Source: CAIVVT01 sp963838205 (GTDB lineage Bacteria > Acidobacteriota > Terriglobia > Bryobacterales > Bryobacteraceae). Taken from it: a stretch of DNA of 64,000 bases. The number at the start of each line of letters is the position of its first letter. Position 1 is the first letter of the stretch. The translations under genes were made by a program, and so were the position numbers. This document shows, in pieces, positions 10,064-20,714 of the stretch. The notes under the pieces were generated by a model. That model saw only the letters and a list, made by a program, of their open reading frames with translations. It made no database searches and was not told where the DNA came from. The stretch lies in the NCBI GenBank assembly GCA_963838205.1, contig CAWIQF010000006.1:124001-188000 (forward strand), given 5' to 3'.

Positions 10064-12157
10064 TCATGGCTTATACAGCGCCCCCGGCGCTTCCATCAAG
10101 GAGCTGAGCGTCTTTGAATATCGTCCCAGCGTGCCGGACGTGAACAGCGTCGCTCCATCGGTGTGGATCAGATCGGGTCGCGAATCCGCTATAACAGGGC
10201 CGTTCAGAGGCATGGTCGGGGCCGCCCCGCCAGTGGCGATGACGGGCAATGCGACATTATAACCGCGCACCGTCCGCCGGATCTCTTCGAAGACCTTGTC
10301 CGGCGTCCAGATGCCGAGGGTCAGGCCCATCTCTTTGCCGATCAGCCCCAGGATTTCGAGGTCGCTCTTGGCGCCCATCACCTTCGGGCCCTGCCTCAGC
10401 CGTTGCACTTCGCCGCAAACATTAGTGACGGTTCCGTTTTTTTCATAGGCGCTCGCGGAGGGCAGAACGACGTCGGCGCGGCGCGCGGTTGCCGTGAGAA
10501 ACAGATCCTGGACTACGACGAAGCAGTCCCGCGCGGAAAGCGTGGCCTGCTCCAGCGGATCGGCGCCGACCACCCACAACACGTCCAGATCCGGGGCGGC
10601 GAGCATCTCCGGCAATGCCAGGCCGGGCTCCAGTCCCGACTCGCGCACCGGGCAATAGCCGGGACCCAACTCGGGCAAAAGGCCCATGTCCATGGCGCCG
10701 CGCGAATTCGAGTCTTCCACCAGGCAGATGTATTTGACCGGGACACCGAGCGACTGGCCGAACGCGACCAGACGGCGGACGGCATCGCCTGAGATCGAAG
10801 CGCCGAAGACGATCACGAGGTTTTCGTGTTTGGCGAGGTTCTCGCGCAGTCCCTCCACGGCCTCGATTTCCTGGCCCGCCGCGGTGACGATGCTCTGCAC
10901 GGCATAGTCGCGCTCGCGCACCGGGCCGGGCGTGACGGTGTAGATCGAAGCGCGGTGATGGCGGAAATTGGCGCGCAGTTGGAAGGCCAGCAGCGGGTGC
11001 TGCTGCGCGAGGTCCGCCGAAACAATGAGCGCCGCTTGTGTCGTGTAGAGATCACCGACGGTGGCCAGCGCGTTCTCATGGCCGCTCAGCGCGTCCAGGA
11101 GAGTCGCAACGTCGCCCGTGCGCCGGTGATCGATGTTCGAGGTGCCCAGCCCGGCCCGCGCGAACTTCTGCAGATAATAATCCTCCTCGTTGCTCGAATG
11201 GGTCGAACCGACAACGCCGAACTTGCCGTCGCGCGCCTTCACCTCGGCGAACCGCGCGGCGACCACGGCCAGCGCCTCGCTCCAACTCGCGGGCTCGAGA
11301 GTGCCGTTGCGGCGGACGAGCGGCGACTGCAGCCGCTCCGGGCTGTGGACGAAGTCGAAGGCGAAGCGCCCCTTCACGCACAGGAATTCGCCGTTGATGC
11401 CGGAGCGGTCGCGGTTATTGGCGCGGATGATCTCGCCGTTGCGCACCGAAAGCGTGGTCTTGCATCCATCCGCGCAGTGCGTGCAGATGGTGCCGGCGTA
11501 ACTCATCTCCCACGGGCGCGACTTGTAGCGGTACGTCCCGGAGGTCAGCGCTCCGACCGGGCAGATGTCGATGCAGTTGCCGCATTCGTCGCACTCGAGA
11601 TGGTCGCCCGCATTGGGAACGATTTCGGTGGCCACGCCGCGCAGGCCCACGCCGAGCGCGCGCACACCCATCCCCTCGTCGCACACCCGCACGCAGCGGT
11701 AGCAGAGGATGCAACGCGGCGCGTCGAAGTACACCAGCGGCGACCATTGCTTCTCGTCAACGTGCTGCTTCATTTCGGCGAAGCGGCTCTCGCCCAGGCC
11801 GTAGCGGAACGTCATGTCCTGCAGTTCGCACTCGCCGCCCTTGTCGCAGACGGGGCAATCGAGCGGGTGGTTGGCCAGCAGGAATTCGAGCATCGACTTG
11901 CGCGCTTCCACCACCTTGGGCGAATCGGTGCGGACCACCATGCCTTCAGCGACCGGCAACGTGCAGCCGGGCAGCAGCTTCGGCGCCTTCTCCACTTCCA
12001 CCAGGCACATGCGGCAGGCGGCCTGCAGCGAGTAGCCTTCGTAGTAACAGAACGCGGGGATCTCGATGCCGGCTCTCTTGGCGGCCTCAATCACGAGCGT
12101 ACCCTTGGGCGCGCTCACCGCCTGGCCGTCGATCGTCAGTTGGACTTGATCGGACAT
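10064..12157 (-). CDS. nuoG: NADH-quinone oxidoreductase subunit G
   Basis: Large Fe-S subunit of the NADH-dehydrogenase arm, 697 residues (family 680-900). It carries a 2Fe-2S ferredoxin domain (Cys37, 48, 51, 65), the His/Cys cluster N5 site (His97, Cys101, 104, 110), two 4Fe-4S sites (Cys149, 152, 155, 159 and Cys189, 192, 195, 199), and the molybdopterin-oxidoreductase-like domain with a further four-Cys set (225, 228, 232, 260) that fits cluster N7. All ligands are intact. It sits between nuoF and nuoH. Confidence 0.96.
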   Translation of the reverse strand: MSDQVQLTIDGQAVSAPKGTLVIEAAKRAGIEIPAFCYYEGYSLQAACRMCLVEVEKAPKLLPGCTLPVAEGMVVRTDSPKVVEARKSMLEFLLANHPLDCPVCDKGGECELQDMTFRYGLGESRFAEMKQHVDEKQWSPLVYFDAPRCILCYRCVRVCDEGMGVRALGVGLRGVATEIVPNAGDHLECDECGNCIDICPVGALTSGTYRYKSRPWEMSYAGTICTHCADGCKTTLSVRNGEIIRANNRDRSGINGEFLCVKGRFAFDFVHSPERLQSPLVRRNGTLEPASWSEALAVVAARFAEVKARDGKFGVVGSTHSSNEEDYYLQKFARAGLGTSNIDHRRTGDVATLLDALSGHENALATVGDLYTTQAALIVSADLAQQHPLLAFQLRANFRHHRASIYTVTPGPVRERDYAVQSIVTAAGQEIEAVEGLRENLAKHENLVIVFGASISGDAVRRLVAFGQSLGVPVKYICLVEDSNSRGAMDMGLLPELGPGYCPVRESGLEPGLALPEMLAAPDLDVLWVVGADPLEQATLSARDCFVVVQDLFLTATARRADVVLPSASAYEKNGTVTNVCGEVQRLRQGPKVMGAKSDLEILGLIGKEMGLTLGIWTPDKVFEEIRRTVRGYNVALPVIATGGAAPTMPLNGPVIADSRPDLIHTDGATLFTSGTLGRYSKTLSSLMEAPGALYKP

Positions 12158-12184
12158 GGGCTCCTTGTCGGTCTGGCCGCCTTC

Positions 12185-13510
<1,326 letters not shown>

Positions 13511-13541
13511 GCGGTCTCCCTTATCGCTTCCTCATGGCTGC

Positions 13542-14033
13542 TTACTGCGGCCGGGCCGCCCGGCGCAAATCGTCGATCAACTGGTCGAACCGCTCCGGCG
13601 TCATGTGGTGGTGAAACTCATATCCATCCTGAATCGCCGGAGCCCACGAACAGGCGCCGATGCATTCGACTTCTTCCAGTGAAAACAGGCCATCCGCGGT
13701 GATCTGCTTGTGGCCGATGCCGAGCTTGCCGCAAGCGTGACGCCAAAGTTCGTCTCCTCCCGTGAGCTGACACGAGATGTTCGTGCAGATCTGTATGTGG
13801 TGCTTACCCAGCGGCCGGCGGTGCAGCATGGAGTAGAACTCCACCACCTCATCCACCTCGATCGGCTTGAGCCGCAGACGCGCGGCGAGTTCCTGAACCA
13901 ACTCCGGGCTCACCGCGCCCACTTCGTCCTGAGCGTAAATCAACATCGGGATGAGCGCGCCTTTTTGACGCCCGGGCGGATAGTTGCCGATCATCCTGGC
14001 GAATCGCGCTTCCAGTTCAGGTGAAAAAGTCAT
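13542..14033 (-). CDS. nuoE: NADH-quinone oxidoreductase subunit E
   Basis: Thioredoxin-fold 2Fe-2S subunit (24 kDa) of the NADH-dehydrogenase module, 163 residues. Cluster N1a ligands are Cys83, Cys88, Cys124 and Cys128 (QICTNISCQLTGG and ECIGACSWAP), with an N-terminal helical bundle. Its position between nuoD and nuoF is standard. Confidence 0.95.
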   Translation of the reverse strand: MTFSPELEARFARMIGNYPPGRQKGALIPMLIYAQDEVGAVSPELVQELAARLRLKPIEVDEVVEFYSMLHRRPLGKHHIQICTNISCQLTGGDELWRHACGKLGIGHKQITADGLFSLEEVECIGACSWAPAIQDGYEFHHHMTPERFDQLIDDLRRAARPQ

Positions 14034-14076
14034 GGCTGCTCATCAGTCCAATTCGGGTGCGGCGCTCGCTGCCATA

Positions 14077-15306
14077 TCAGCGATCCACGTCACCCAAAAC
14101 GAAATCCATGCTACCCAGGGCGGCTACCGAGTCGGCCACCAGGTGGCCCTCGAACAGCGCCGGCAGCGCCTGCAGATTCCCGAAGCTCGGCGTGCGCATG
14201 AACACCCGCAGCGGCTTCGCCGTGCCGTCGCTGACCACGTAGAAACCGATCTCTCCGCGCGGCGACTCGGTCGGCACATAGGCCTCGCCGGCGGGCACGC
14301 TGAACCCCTCGGTTACGATTTTGAAGTGATAAATGAGCGCCTCCATCTGCGTTTTCATCTTCTCGCGGTCGGGCAGCACGACCTTCGGCGCGTCGGCCTT
14401 CCACGGCCCGCCGGGCATGCCTTCCAGGGCCTGGCTCACGATGCGCTGGCTTTGCCGCATCTCCTCGATGCGCACGCGGTACCGCGCCCAGACGTCGCTT
14501 TCCTGGTACACCGGCACGTCGAAATCGAACTTCTCGTAACTCGAATAGGGCTCAGCCTTACGGATGTCCCACGCCAGACCGGCGGCGCGAATCATCGGCC
14601 CGCTGACACCCAGCGCCAGCAGCCGGTCGAGCCCCAGTTGCCCGACACCCTGAACGCGGCGCAGGAAGATGGGATTCGTGTTGAGCAGATCTTCGTATTC
14701 GTCGATCTTCGACGGCAGGGCGTCGTTGAACGTTCGCACCGCCTGCTGCCAGCCGCGCGGCGGCTCCAACGCCAGACCGCCGATGCGGATGTAGGAGGTC
14801 ATCAGGCGCTGGCCCGAGAACATCTCGAAGATCCGCAGGATATCTTCGCGCTCACGGAAGCAATAGAAAAAGACCGTCATCGCCCCGAGGTCCAGGGCAT
14901 GCGTGCCCAGCCACACCAGATGGCTGCTGATGCGCGAAAGTTCGGTCAGCATCACCCGCATCCACTGCGCGTGGGGCGGGATCTCGATCTGCAGCAGTTT
15001 CTCCACCGGCAGGGCGTAGGCCAGATTGTTTCCGAGGTTGGACAGGTAGTCCATGCGGTCGGTCAGCGTGACTACCTGCTGCCAGTTGAGCGCCTCGGCC
15101 TGCTTCTCGATGCCGGTATGCAGGAACCCGATATCCGGTTCGGCCCGGCGGACGATCTCGCCATCCAGTTCGAGGATGATCCGCAGCACGCCATGCGTGG
15201 ACGGGTGCTGCGGCCCCATGTTCAGGACCATGCGGCGCGTCGGCGCCGGGGCGGCTTCGTGCTCCGGTTCGACGGCCCCCGCCGTGTTGGTTTCCAGATC
15301 GCTCAT
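14077..15306 (-). CDS. nuoD: NADH-quinone oxidoreductase subunit D
   Basis: The 49-kDa, hydrogenase-like subunit that builds the quinone site next to cluster N2. The 409-residue protein contains NMGPQHPSTHGVLRI near residue 30 (quinone-site His and Tyr region), the EKQAE helix and RIGGLALEPPRGW near 170. The frame is open to 15411, but the conserved part starts at the ATG at 15306 (MSDLETNT). nuoC and nuoD are separate genes here. Cluster N2 itself would be carried by NuoB, which is not encoded in this operon. Confidence 0.95.
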   Translation of the reverse strand: MSDLETNTAGAVEPEHEAAPAPTRRMVLNMGPQHPSTHGVLRIILELDGEIVRRAEPDIGFLHTGIEKQAEALNWQQVVTLTDRMDYLSNLGNNLAYALPVEKLLQIEIPPHAQWMRVMLTELSRISSHLVWLGTHALDLGAMTVFFYCFREREDILRIFEMFSGQRLMTSYIRIGGLALEPPRGWQQAVRTFNDALPSKIDEYEDLLNTNPIFLRRVQGVGQLGLDRLLALGVSGPMIRAAGLAWDIRKAEPYSSYEKFDFDVPVYQESDVWARYRVRIEEMRQSQRIVSQALEGMPGGPWKADAPKVVLPDREKMKTQMEALIYHFKIVTEGFSVPAGEAYVPTESPRGEIGFYVVSDGTAKPLRVFMRTPSFGNLQALPALFEGHLVADSVAALGSMDFVLGDVDR

Positions 15307-15341
15307 GCTTGCCCCGGGGTGCGCCTCACGACTTGCGGCTC

Positions 15342-15830
15342 CTACTCGTCCTGATAACTGTACTTGTGGCCGTGGACCGGAAAATCCCGGCGCAGCGGGT
15401 GCCCTTCCCAACCTTCCGGCAGCAGGATCCGCTGCAGATTGGGATGCCCCTCAAACCGCACTCCGAACAGGTCGAACGCTTCCCGTTCGTACCAGTTGGC
15501 GCCTTCCCAGACCGGCGTGACACTCGGGACCACCGGATCGGCACCGGGCAGGGCGACCTTTATCTTCAATCGGATATTGCGCCCAATCGAGTGCAGCAGG
15601 TACAACACTTCAAAGCGCGGCTCCAGCGGATAGCGGTCAATCGCGCTCAGCCCCGAGAGGCGCTCAAAACCCTGCTCATCCCGCAGATACCGGCAGACAA
15701 AGACAATCCTGGCGGGAGTAACCCAGATCAGCGTCTCGCCCAGTTCGGCGCTCCAACTCGTGAATGAATGGGAGTCCCAGGCCGCCAGCGCGGCCAGAAC
15801 GGGATGGGACTGGGGCACTTCTGACTGCAT
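15342..15830 (-). CDS. nuoC: NADH-quinone oxidoreductase subunit C
   Basis: The 30-kDa hydrophilic subunit of complex I, 162 residues. The signature YEREAFDLFGVRFEGHPNL starts near residue 113, followed by RILLPEGWEGHPLRRDFP. It starts 6 bp after the nuoA stop, so nuoB, usually between nuoA and nuoC, is absent. The end is 35 bp before the nuoD start. Confidence 0.94.
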   Translation of the reverse strand: MQSEVPQSHPVLAALAAWDSHSFTSWSAELGETLIWVTPARIVFVCRYLRDEQGFERLSGLSAIDRYPLEPRFEVLYLLHSIGRNIRLKIKVALPGADPVVPSVTPVWEGANWYEREAFDLFGVRFEGHPNLQRILLPEGWEGHPLRRDFPVHGHKYSYQDE

Positions 15831-15836
15831 GGTTGT

Positions 15837-16241
15837 TTACCGTTGCGGGAGTCGGTCCGGCGCAGTGTCGTCCACCGCCCAATCGAGAACACCCTTTTTC
15901 CAGATGTAGAAGAAGCCCGCCATGACCAGCGCGATGAACACCACCATCTCGAAGAACGCGAACAGCTTCAGCTCGCGATAGACGATCGCCCAAGGGTATA
16001 GGAAGATCGCTTCTATGTCGAACAGAATGAATAGCATGGCCACCAGGTAGTACTTGACGCTGAAGCGCCCTCGGGCGCCCCCGACCGGCGTGAAGCCACA
16101 CTCATACGGTTCATCCTTCACCCTGTTCTTGACTCGCTTGCCGATCAGGACCCCGGCCCCGACCAGGGCGGCAGCGACGGCAATCGCCACAGTGACCTGC
16201 ACGAGAACCGGAAACCAGGTTTCGATAGCGGATATGGGCAT
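15837..16241 (-). CDS. nuoA: NADH-quinone oxidoreductase subunit A
   Basis: Small membrane subunit of complex I, 134 residues with three helices. It contains the cytoplasmic loop DEPYECGFTPVGGARGRF (near residue 44), with the conserved Cys that reports the active/deactive state in other systems, and the FDIEAIFLYPWA helix. The frame is open to 16640, but the ATG at 16241 starts the family homology. It is the first gene of the operon, about 50 nt downstream of a strong promoter. Confidence 0.93.
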   Translation of the reverse strand: MPISAIETWFPVLVQVTVAIAVAAALVGAGVLIGKRVKNRVKDEPYECGFTPVGGARGRFSVKYYLVAMLFILFDIEAIFLYPWAIVYRELKLFAFFEMVVFIALVMAGFFYIWKKGVLDWAVDDTAPDRLPQR

Positions 16242-16680
16242 GTGTGTAGTGTAAGGCCCCAGGTGATTCAACTGCACCATCCCAGATGATTCCACTCCAC
16301 TATAGTGAGGGCCGCGGAAGGGTGTCAAACCGGCAACTTCAATCCGGACAGGGGCCTCCGATTCTTCCTCCCCGTCAGGGGCGGCCCGCGGGCAATCGGG
16401 GCCGGAGCAAGCGTTCCGGGTCGCAGCGCCCGGCAGCGGATCGGCGCGTCCCAGGCCCAGGCCGTCCTGGGCAGCGGACGGCCAGGGCTGTGGCGAGGAG
16501 CGAAAAAGGCGGCTATAGGGCGGTGGTGATCGCCTGCGCCGGAACCGGCCGGTTTGCTTTCCACTCCACCACAAAATGCGTGAGTTTTGTTCCGGCCGGC
16601 GCCATATTTTGCGGATTGACTCCGTCAGCCCCATCCGCAAGAATCACTTTGTCGGCCTTTCCGAACACAATGGGGAGAAG
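16242..16680. other. Divergent regulatory region between nuoA and merR-type gene
   Basis: No gene is supported in these 439 bases. The left part holds the nuo promoter and two 16-base direct repeats (13/16 identical) at 16265-16280 and 16288-16303; the second overlaps the -10 box. A related 13-base sequence (TTCCACTCCACCA) lies at 16559-16571, about 110 bp upstream of the MerR start. The middle (16330-16540) is very GC-rich with short palindromes but shows nothing I can name. Confidence 0.6.
16299..16328 (-). promoter_or_regulatory. Sigma70-type promoter of the nuo operon
   Basis: On the minus strand, a perfect TTGACA (16328-16323) is followed by an 18-bp spacer and TATAGT (16304-16299). The start point would be near 16292, leaving a leader of about 50 nt to nuoA. 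The -10 box lies in the small palindrome CACTATAGTG. This is the best -35/-10 pair seen in the window. Confidence 0.75.
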
Positions 16681-17190
16681 ATGTTCAAAACAAAACGAGT
16701 AGAAGCTGACGGTTCGGGAGAAGAAAACGTCTTCTCTTCGACCGATGTCAGCCGCCTGTCCGGCGTAAGCCTCCGCCAGTTGCAGTGGTGGGATGAACAA
16801 AAGGTGGTTTCTCCGCACCATGCGGGCCACCGCCGGCTATATTCACTGGAGGAGGTGGTCGAGGTCAGCGTGATCGCCGAACTTCGCAAGAAAGGCTTTT
16901 CTCTGCAGAAGATACGGCGCGTTCTGCGCTTCCTGCAGCGCGAGATGGGCCGTCGTCTCGCCGACGTGTTGAACCCCGAAAGCGACCTGCACCTGCTGAC
17001 GGATGGAAAAACGATCAGCATGGAGCAAGACCGCGAACGCATGGTGGATGTGTTGAAGAACGCCAAGCAGGCCATGTTCGTGGTCGGAGTGTCCGACCAG
17101 GTCCGCCGGCTGACCATGACTCCGAAGAAACCTCCCAAGAGCGAGTCCACGGCTGCCCCGGCGGCGCTGAAGAAAGCACGCGCTTTCTGA
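16681..17190 (+). CDS. MerR-family transcriptional regulator
   Basis: A 169-residue DNA-binding regulator. The winged-helix MerR domain covers residues about 15-85: FSSTDVSRLSGVSLRQLQWW (recognition helix), the wing HRRLYS and the linker RKKGFSLQKIRRVLRFLQ. The C-terminal part has no cysteine metal site and no recognisable ligand domain; it ends in a basic, Pro/Ala-rich tail. The frame is open from 16576, but the ATG at 16681, with GGAGA just upstream, precedes the domain. It is divergent from nuo, so control of complex I is possible but unproven. Confidence 0.8.
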   Translation: MFKTKRVEADGSGEENVFSSTDVSRLSGVSLRQLQWWDEQKVVSPHHAGHRRLYSLEEVVEVSVIAELRKKGFSLQKIRRVLRFLQREMGRRLADVLNPESDLHLLTDGKTISMEQDRERMVDVLKNAKQAMFVVGVSDQVRRLTMTPKKPPKSESTAAPAALKKARAF

Positions 17191-17250
17191 ATCTGTTTAG
17201 AAACTTCGGCTGAACGTCCGCGTCCAACTAGACAGGTGTAGTGAAGCTAC

Positions 17251-17283
17251 GGCCCGGGGCAATCCCGGGCCTTACGCTATACT
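17251..17283 (+). promoter_or_regulatory. Hairpin plus -10-like box upstream of ctpA
   Basis: A perfect 8-bp stem GGCCCGGG/CCCGGGCC (17251-17258, 17264-17271, 5-nt loop) lies directly before TATACT (17278-17283). It lacks a T-run, so it is a poor intrinsic terminator for the MerR gene. The TATACT could be the -10 box of ctpA, but no good -35 is visible. Confidence 0.35.
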
Positions 17284-17309
17284 GAAGGCAATTCCCTGGA
17301 GGATTTCGG

Positions 17310-18929
17310 ATGGGGCGTCAGTTCAAACCTTTTCTTCTCTCAGCGGTTTTCATAGCGGTCTGCGCGCTCCTTTCGGGCTCGCTCGGGCCTGGTTCAGCGG
17401 CTCACGCCTCTTCGCCCGTGTCGACGGCAGGAGTTTCGGGTGAACCGGAACTGGACACCGGTCTGAAACTGCTCACTTCGATCTATCGTCTGGCCGAAGA
17501 GAACGCGGCTGACAAAGTGAGCCCCGACAAGTCGATTTACGACGGCGCCATCCCCGGCATGCTGCGTACGTTGGACCCCCATTCTAACTTCTTCGACCCT
17601 AAAGAATTCAATAAGTTACGCGAAGATCAGCGCGGCCGCTACTATGGTGTCGGGATGACCATTCAGCCTCGCGGCGGTCACACCGTGGTGGTCTATCCGT
17701 TCCCTGGTTCGCCCGCCTTCAAGGCCGGCTTGCGGCCCGGCGACATTATCCTCGAGATCAACGACAAGAGCGCTCTGGGCCTGAATTCCTCCGAGGTGGC
17801 CGATCTGTTGAAGGGCCCCCGCGGCACCGCCGTACAGGTGAAGATCAACCGCGAAGGCAAAGCGGAGCCGCTGGTTTTCAACCTCGTCCGCGACGCCATC
17901 AACCGCCCCAGCGTCCCAACGCATTTCTTCATTCGCCCCGGCATCGGCTACATCCATATCGAGCAGTTCAATGAGACCACCTCCCGGGAACTCGATGACG
18001 CCCTGAGCGCGATGAACGAATCCACCCTCAAAGGATTGATTCTCGATCTGAGAGACAACCCCGGCGGCCTGCTGAATGAAGGCGTGGCGGTGGCCGGTCG
18101 CTTTTTGAAACGCGGGCAAACCGTGGTCAGCCACCGCGGCCGCACGTCTCCCGTGAAAGATTATGTTGCCTCCAATGGCAGTTCGGCTCGCGAATACCCG
18201 ATCGTCGTGCTGGTGAGCCGCCTTAGTGCCTCTGCCGCCGAGATCGTAGCCGGCGCGCTGCAGGATCACGACCGCGCCTGGGTCCTGGGGGATAACACTT
18301 TCGGCAAAGGTCTGGTGCAGACGGTTTTCCCGTTGATGGAAAACACCGGCCTGGCGCTGACCACCGCCAAGTACTATACGCCCAGCGGCCGCCTGATCCA
18401 GCGCGACTATTCGAAAGGGTCGTTCTACGACTATTATTTCCATCGCGATACCGAAAAGAAGAACACGCAGGACGTGAAGATGACCGATAGCGGCCGCACG
18501 GTGTACGGCGGCAGCGGCATCACCCCGGATGAGAAGTTCACGATCGAATACAAGCCCTTCCAGATCGAACTGCTGCGGCGCGCGGCCTTCCGCGAGTACG
18601 TGCCCAAGTACTTCGCCAGCCACGATGCGAAGCTGCCCAAGGACTGGTCTCCGGACGCAGCGATGATGGCCGATTTCAAGGCCTACCTGGTGAAGGACGC
18701 GTACCAGTTCACGGAAGCCGATTGGACCCAATGGCTGGACTGGACGCGCGTGCAACTCGAGAAGGAAGCGCTGCTGACCGCTTCCGGGCTGGACGAGTCC
18801 AACCGTTACTCGACCGAGACCGACCCGATCGTGCTCAAAGCCCTGGAATCGATGCCCAAGGCCAAAGCGCTACTCGACAACGCCCGCAAACAGATGGTGC
18901 AATTGGATAAGAGGTCATTGCGCCATTGA
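17310..18929 (+). CDS. Carboxy-terminal processing protease, S41A family
   Basis: An exported PDZ-containing serine protease (CtpA/Prc type) that trims or degrades periplasmic proteins. The 539 residues start with a signal peptide (about 1-35). A PDZ domain follows near 105-185 (GVGMTIQPRGG, GLRPGDIILEING-like), then the S41 catalytic domain: LILDLRDNPGGLL near 245, the nucleophile Ser in SRLSASAAEIVAGAL near 310 and the Lys in DNTFGKGLVQTVFPL near 332. A C-terminal extension (about 400-539) is helical. GGAGG lies 9 bases before the ATG. The stop overlaps the TTG start of the GMP synthase gene. Confidence 0.9.
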   Translation: MGRQFKPFLLSAVFIAVCALLSGSLGPGSAAHASSPVSTAGVSGEPELDTGLKLLTSIYRLAEENAADKVSPDKSIYDGAIPGMLRTLDPHSNFFDPKEFNKLREDQRGRYYGVGMTIQPRGGHTVVVYPFPGSPAFKAGLRPGDIILEINDKSALGLNSSEVADLLKGPRGTAVQVKINREGKAEPLVFNLVRDAINRPSVPTHFFIRPGIGYIHIEQFNETTSRELDDALSAMNESTLKGLILDLRDNPGGLLNEGVAVAGRFLKRGQTVVSHRGRTSPVKDYVASNGSSAREYPIVVLVSRLSASAAEIVAGALQDHDRAWVLGDNTFGKGLVQTVFPLMENTGLALTTAKYYTPSGRLIQRDYSKGSFYDYYFHRDTEKKNTQDVKMTDSGRTVYGGSGITPDEKFTIEYKPFQIELLRRAAFREYVPKYFASHDAKLPKDWSPDAAMMADFKAYLVKDAYQFTEADWTQWLDWTRVQLEKEALLTASGLDESNRYSTETDPIVLKALESMPKAKALLDNARKQMVQLDKRSLRH

Positions 18930-20704
18930 GTTCGCCGCTCGGCACGGTTCCGCAAATCGTCGTCCTCGATACGGGCGGCCAATACTGTCATCTGATCACC
19001 AGGAAAATCCGCGAGTTGGGCGTTTACTGCGAGATCCGGCCCAGCGAGATCGAGCCCGCCCGGCTGGAGGGATGCCGCGGCATCGTCATTTCCGGCGGCC
19101 CGGCCAGCGTGTACGAGGACGGGAGCCCGCAGGTCAACCCCGCCATCTTCAAGCTCGGCGCGGCCGTGCTGGGCATCTGCTACGGCCAACAGTTGATGGC
19201 CTGGCACCTCGGCGGCGAGGTGCGCAAAGGCCAGCGCGGAGAATACGGGCTGGCATGGCTCGAATTGAGCGCCGCGGCCCCGCTTTTCGAGGGCGTCTCC
19301 GGACGATTTTCTATCTGGATGAGCCACCGCGACACTGTCACCGCCGTCCCGCCGGGATTCGCCGTGCTGGGCCAGACCGAGACCTGCGCCATCGCTGCCA
19401 TGGCCGATCCCGCGAGCCGGCTCTACGGAGTCCAGTTCCACCCCGAAGTCGTCCATACCGAGCATGGCATGGAGATTCTCTCCAATTTCCTGTTTGGCGT
19501 GGCCGGCTGCGAAAAAGACTGGAACCCGCGCGCCCAGGCGCTGCGCATCGAGCAGGAGATCCGCGAGGCCGCCGCCGGCCGCAACGTCTTCTTCTTCGTC
19601 TCCGGAGGCGTCGATTCGACGGTCGCTTTCACGCTGTGCCTGAAGGCGCTGGGGCCGGAACGAGTCCGCGCGCTGTACGTCAACACCGGCCTGATGCGCG
19701 AAGGAGAAACCGAATTCGTTACCGGCGTTTTCGAATCACTGGGCCAGGGGATCTTTGCCGTCGAGCATGCCGAGGAGCGGTTCCTGGGAGCCCTGCAGGG
19801 AGTCACCGATCCGGAGAAAAAGCGCCACATCATCGGCGAAGCGTTCGTCGGCGTGCAGCAGACGATCCTGGAGTCGGGCCACTATCTCGACCGCAACTGG
19901 GTACTGGGCCAAGGCACGATTTACCCCGACACGATCGAGTCCGGCGGAACGGCGAAAGCCGATCTGATCAAGACCCATCACAACCGCGTCGCCGGCATTC
20001 AGAAGTTGATCGCCGAGAACCGCCTCATCGAACCGCTGCGCCTGCTTTACAAGGACGAGGTGCGCGAATTGGGCCGCGAGCTCGGCCTGAGCGCCGATCT
20101 GCTCGGACGGCATCCCTTCCCCGGGCCGGGCCTCGCCATCCGCTGCCTGTGCAGCGAGCAACGAGCACCGGTCGAGCGGCTCGAACAGGGCTGGCTGGCT
20201 CCCGTCAGAAGCGTCGGCGTACAGGGCGACTCGCGCAGCTATCGTCCCGTTCTGGTACTCGAAGAGGGGCTTGCCGACGCCGGAATCCATGAGCGCGCCG
20301 GCAGCCTCATCAACCGGCTCGCGGGCATCAATCGCGTCGTCGCACTGGCCGCTTCGCACACTCCCGTCTGTGATTGGGAAACCAGGCCGGCCTGGATCGA
20401 CGCGCCGCGGCTCGGCCGCCTGCGCCGCGCCGACGCGATCGTGCGGCACTTATGCCACGAGAGCGGCTTCGACCAGCACGTCTGGCAATTCCCGGTGGTG
20501 CTGATCCCGCTCGGCGTCGCCGCGCATCCCGATTCCGTGGTCTTGCGCCCGATCCACTCGGTGGATGGCATGACTGCGCGCGCGGTCGCGATTCCACCCG
20601 CCCTGCTGTCGCGCCTGTGCAGTGAATTGCTGGCTATCGACGGCCTGAACGCGGTCCTGATCGACCTGACGAATAAACCGCCGGGCACTATCGAGTGGGA
20701 ATAG
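18926..20704 (+). CDS. guaA: GMP synthase (glutamine-hydrolysing), long form
   Basis: Converts XMP to GMP with glutamine and ATP. The class-I amidotransferase domain has Cys85 (GICYGQQ), His172 and Glu174 (VQFHPEV); the PP-loop ATPase has FVSGGVDSTVA (225-235). At 592 residues it is longer than the usual bacterial 510-525. The extra length lies in the C-terminal dimerisation region after FPGPGLAIRCL near 410, and this arrangement resembles eukaryotic-type enzymes. The start is TTG inside TTGA, overlapping the ctpA stop; the nearest ribosome site is AAGAGG about 10 bases upstream. Confidence 0.88.
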   Translation: MSSPLGTVPQIVVLDTGGQYCHLITRKIRELGVYCEIRPSEIEPARLEGCRGIVISGGPASVYEDGSPQVNPAIFKLGAAVLGICYGQQLMAWHLGGEVRKGQRGEYGLAWLELSAAAPLFEGVSGRFSIWMSHRDTVTAVPPGFAVLGQTETCAIAAMADPASRLYGVQFHPEVVHTEHGMEILSNFLFGVAGCEKDWNPRAQALRIEQEIREAAAGRNVFFFVSGGVDSTVAFTLCLKALGPERVRALYVNTGLMREGETEFVTGVFESLGQGIFAVEHAEERFLGALQGVTDPEKKRHIIGEAFVGVQQTILESGHYLDRNWVLGQGTIYPDTIESGGTAKADLIKTHHNRVAGIQKLIAENRLIEPLRLLYKDEVRELGRELGLSADLLGRHPFPGPGLAIRCLCSEQRAPVERLEQGWLAPVRSVGVQGDSRSYRPVLVLEEGLADAGIHERAGSLINRLAGINRVVALAASHTPVCDWETRPAWIDAPRLGRLRRADAIVRHLCHESGFDQHVWQFPVVLIPLGVAAHPDSVVLRPIHSVDGMTARAVAIPPALLSRLCSELLAIDGLNAVLIDLTNKPPGTIEWE

Positions 20705-20714
20705 GCGCGCCGCT

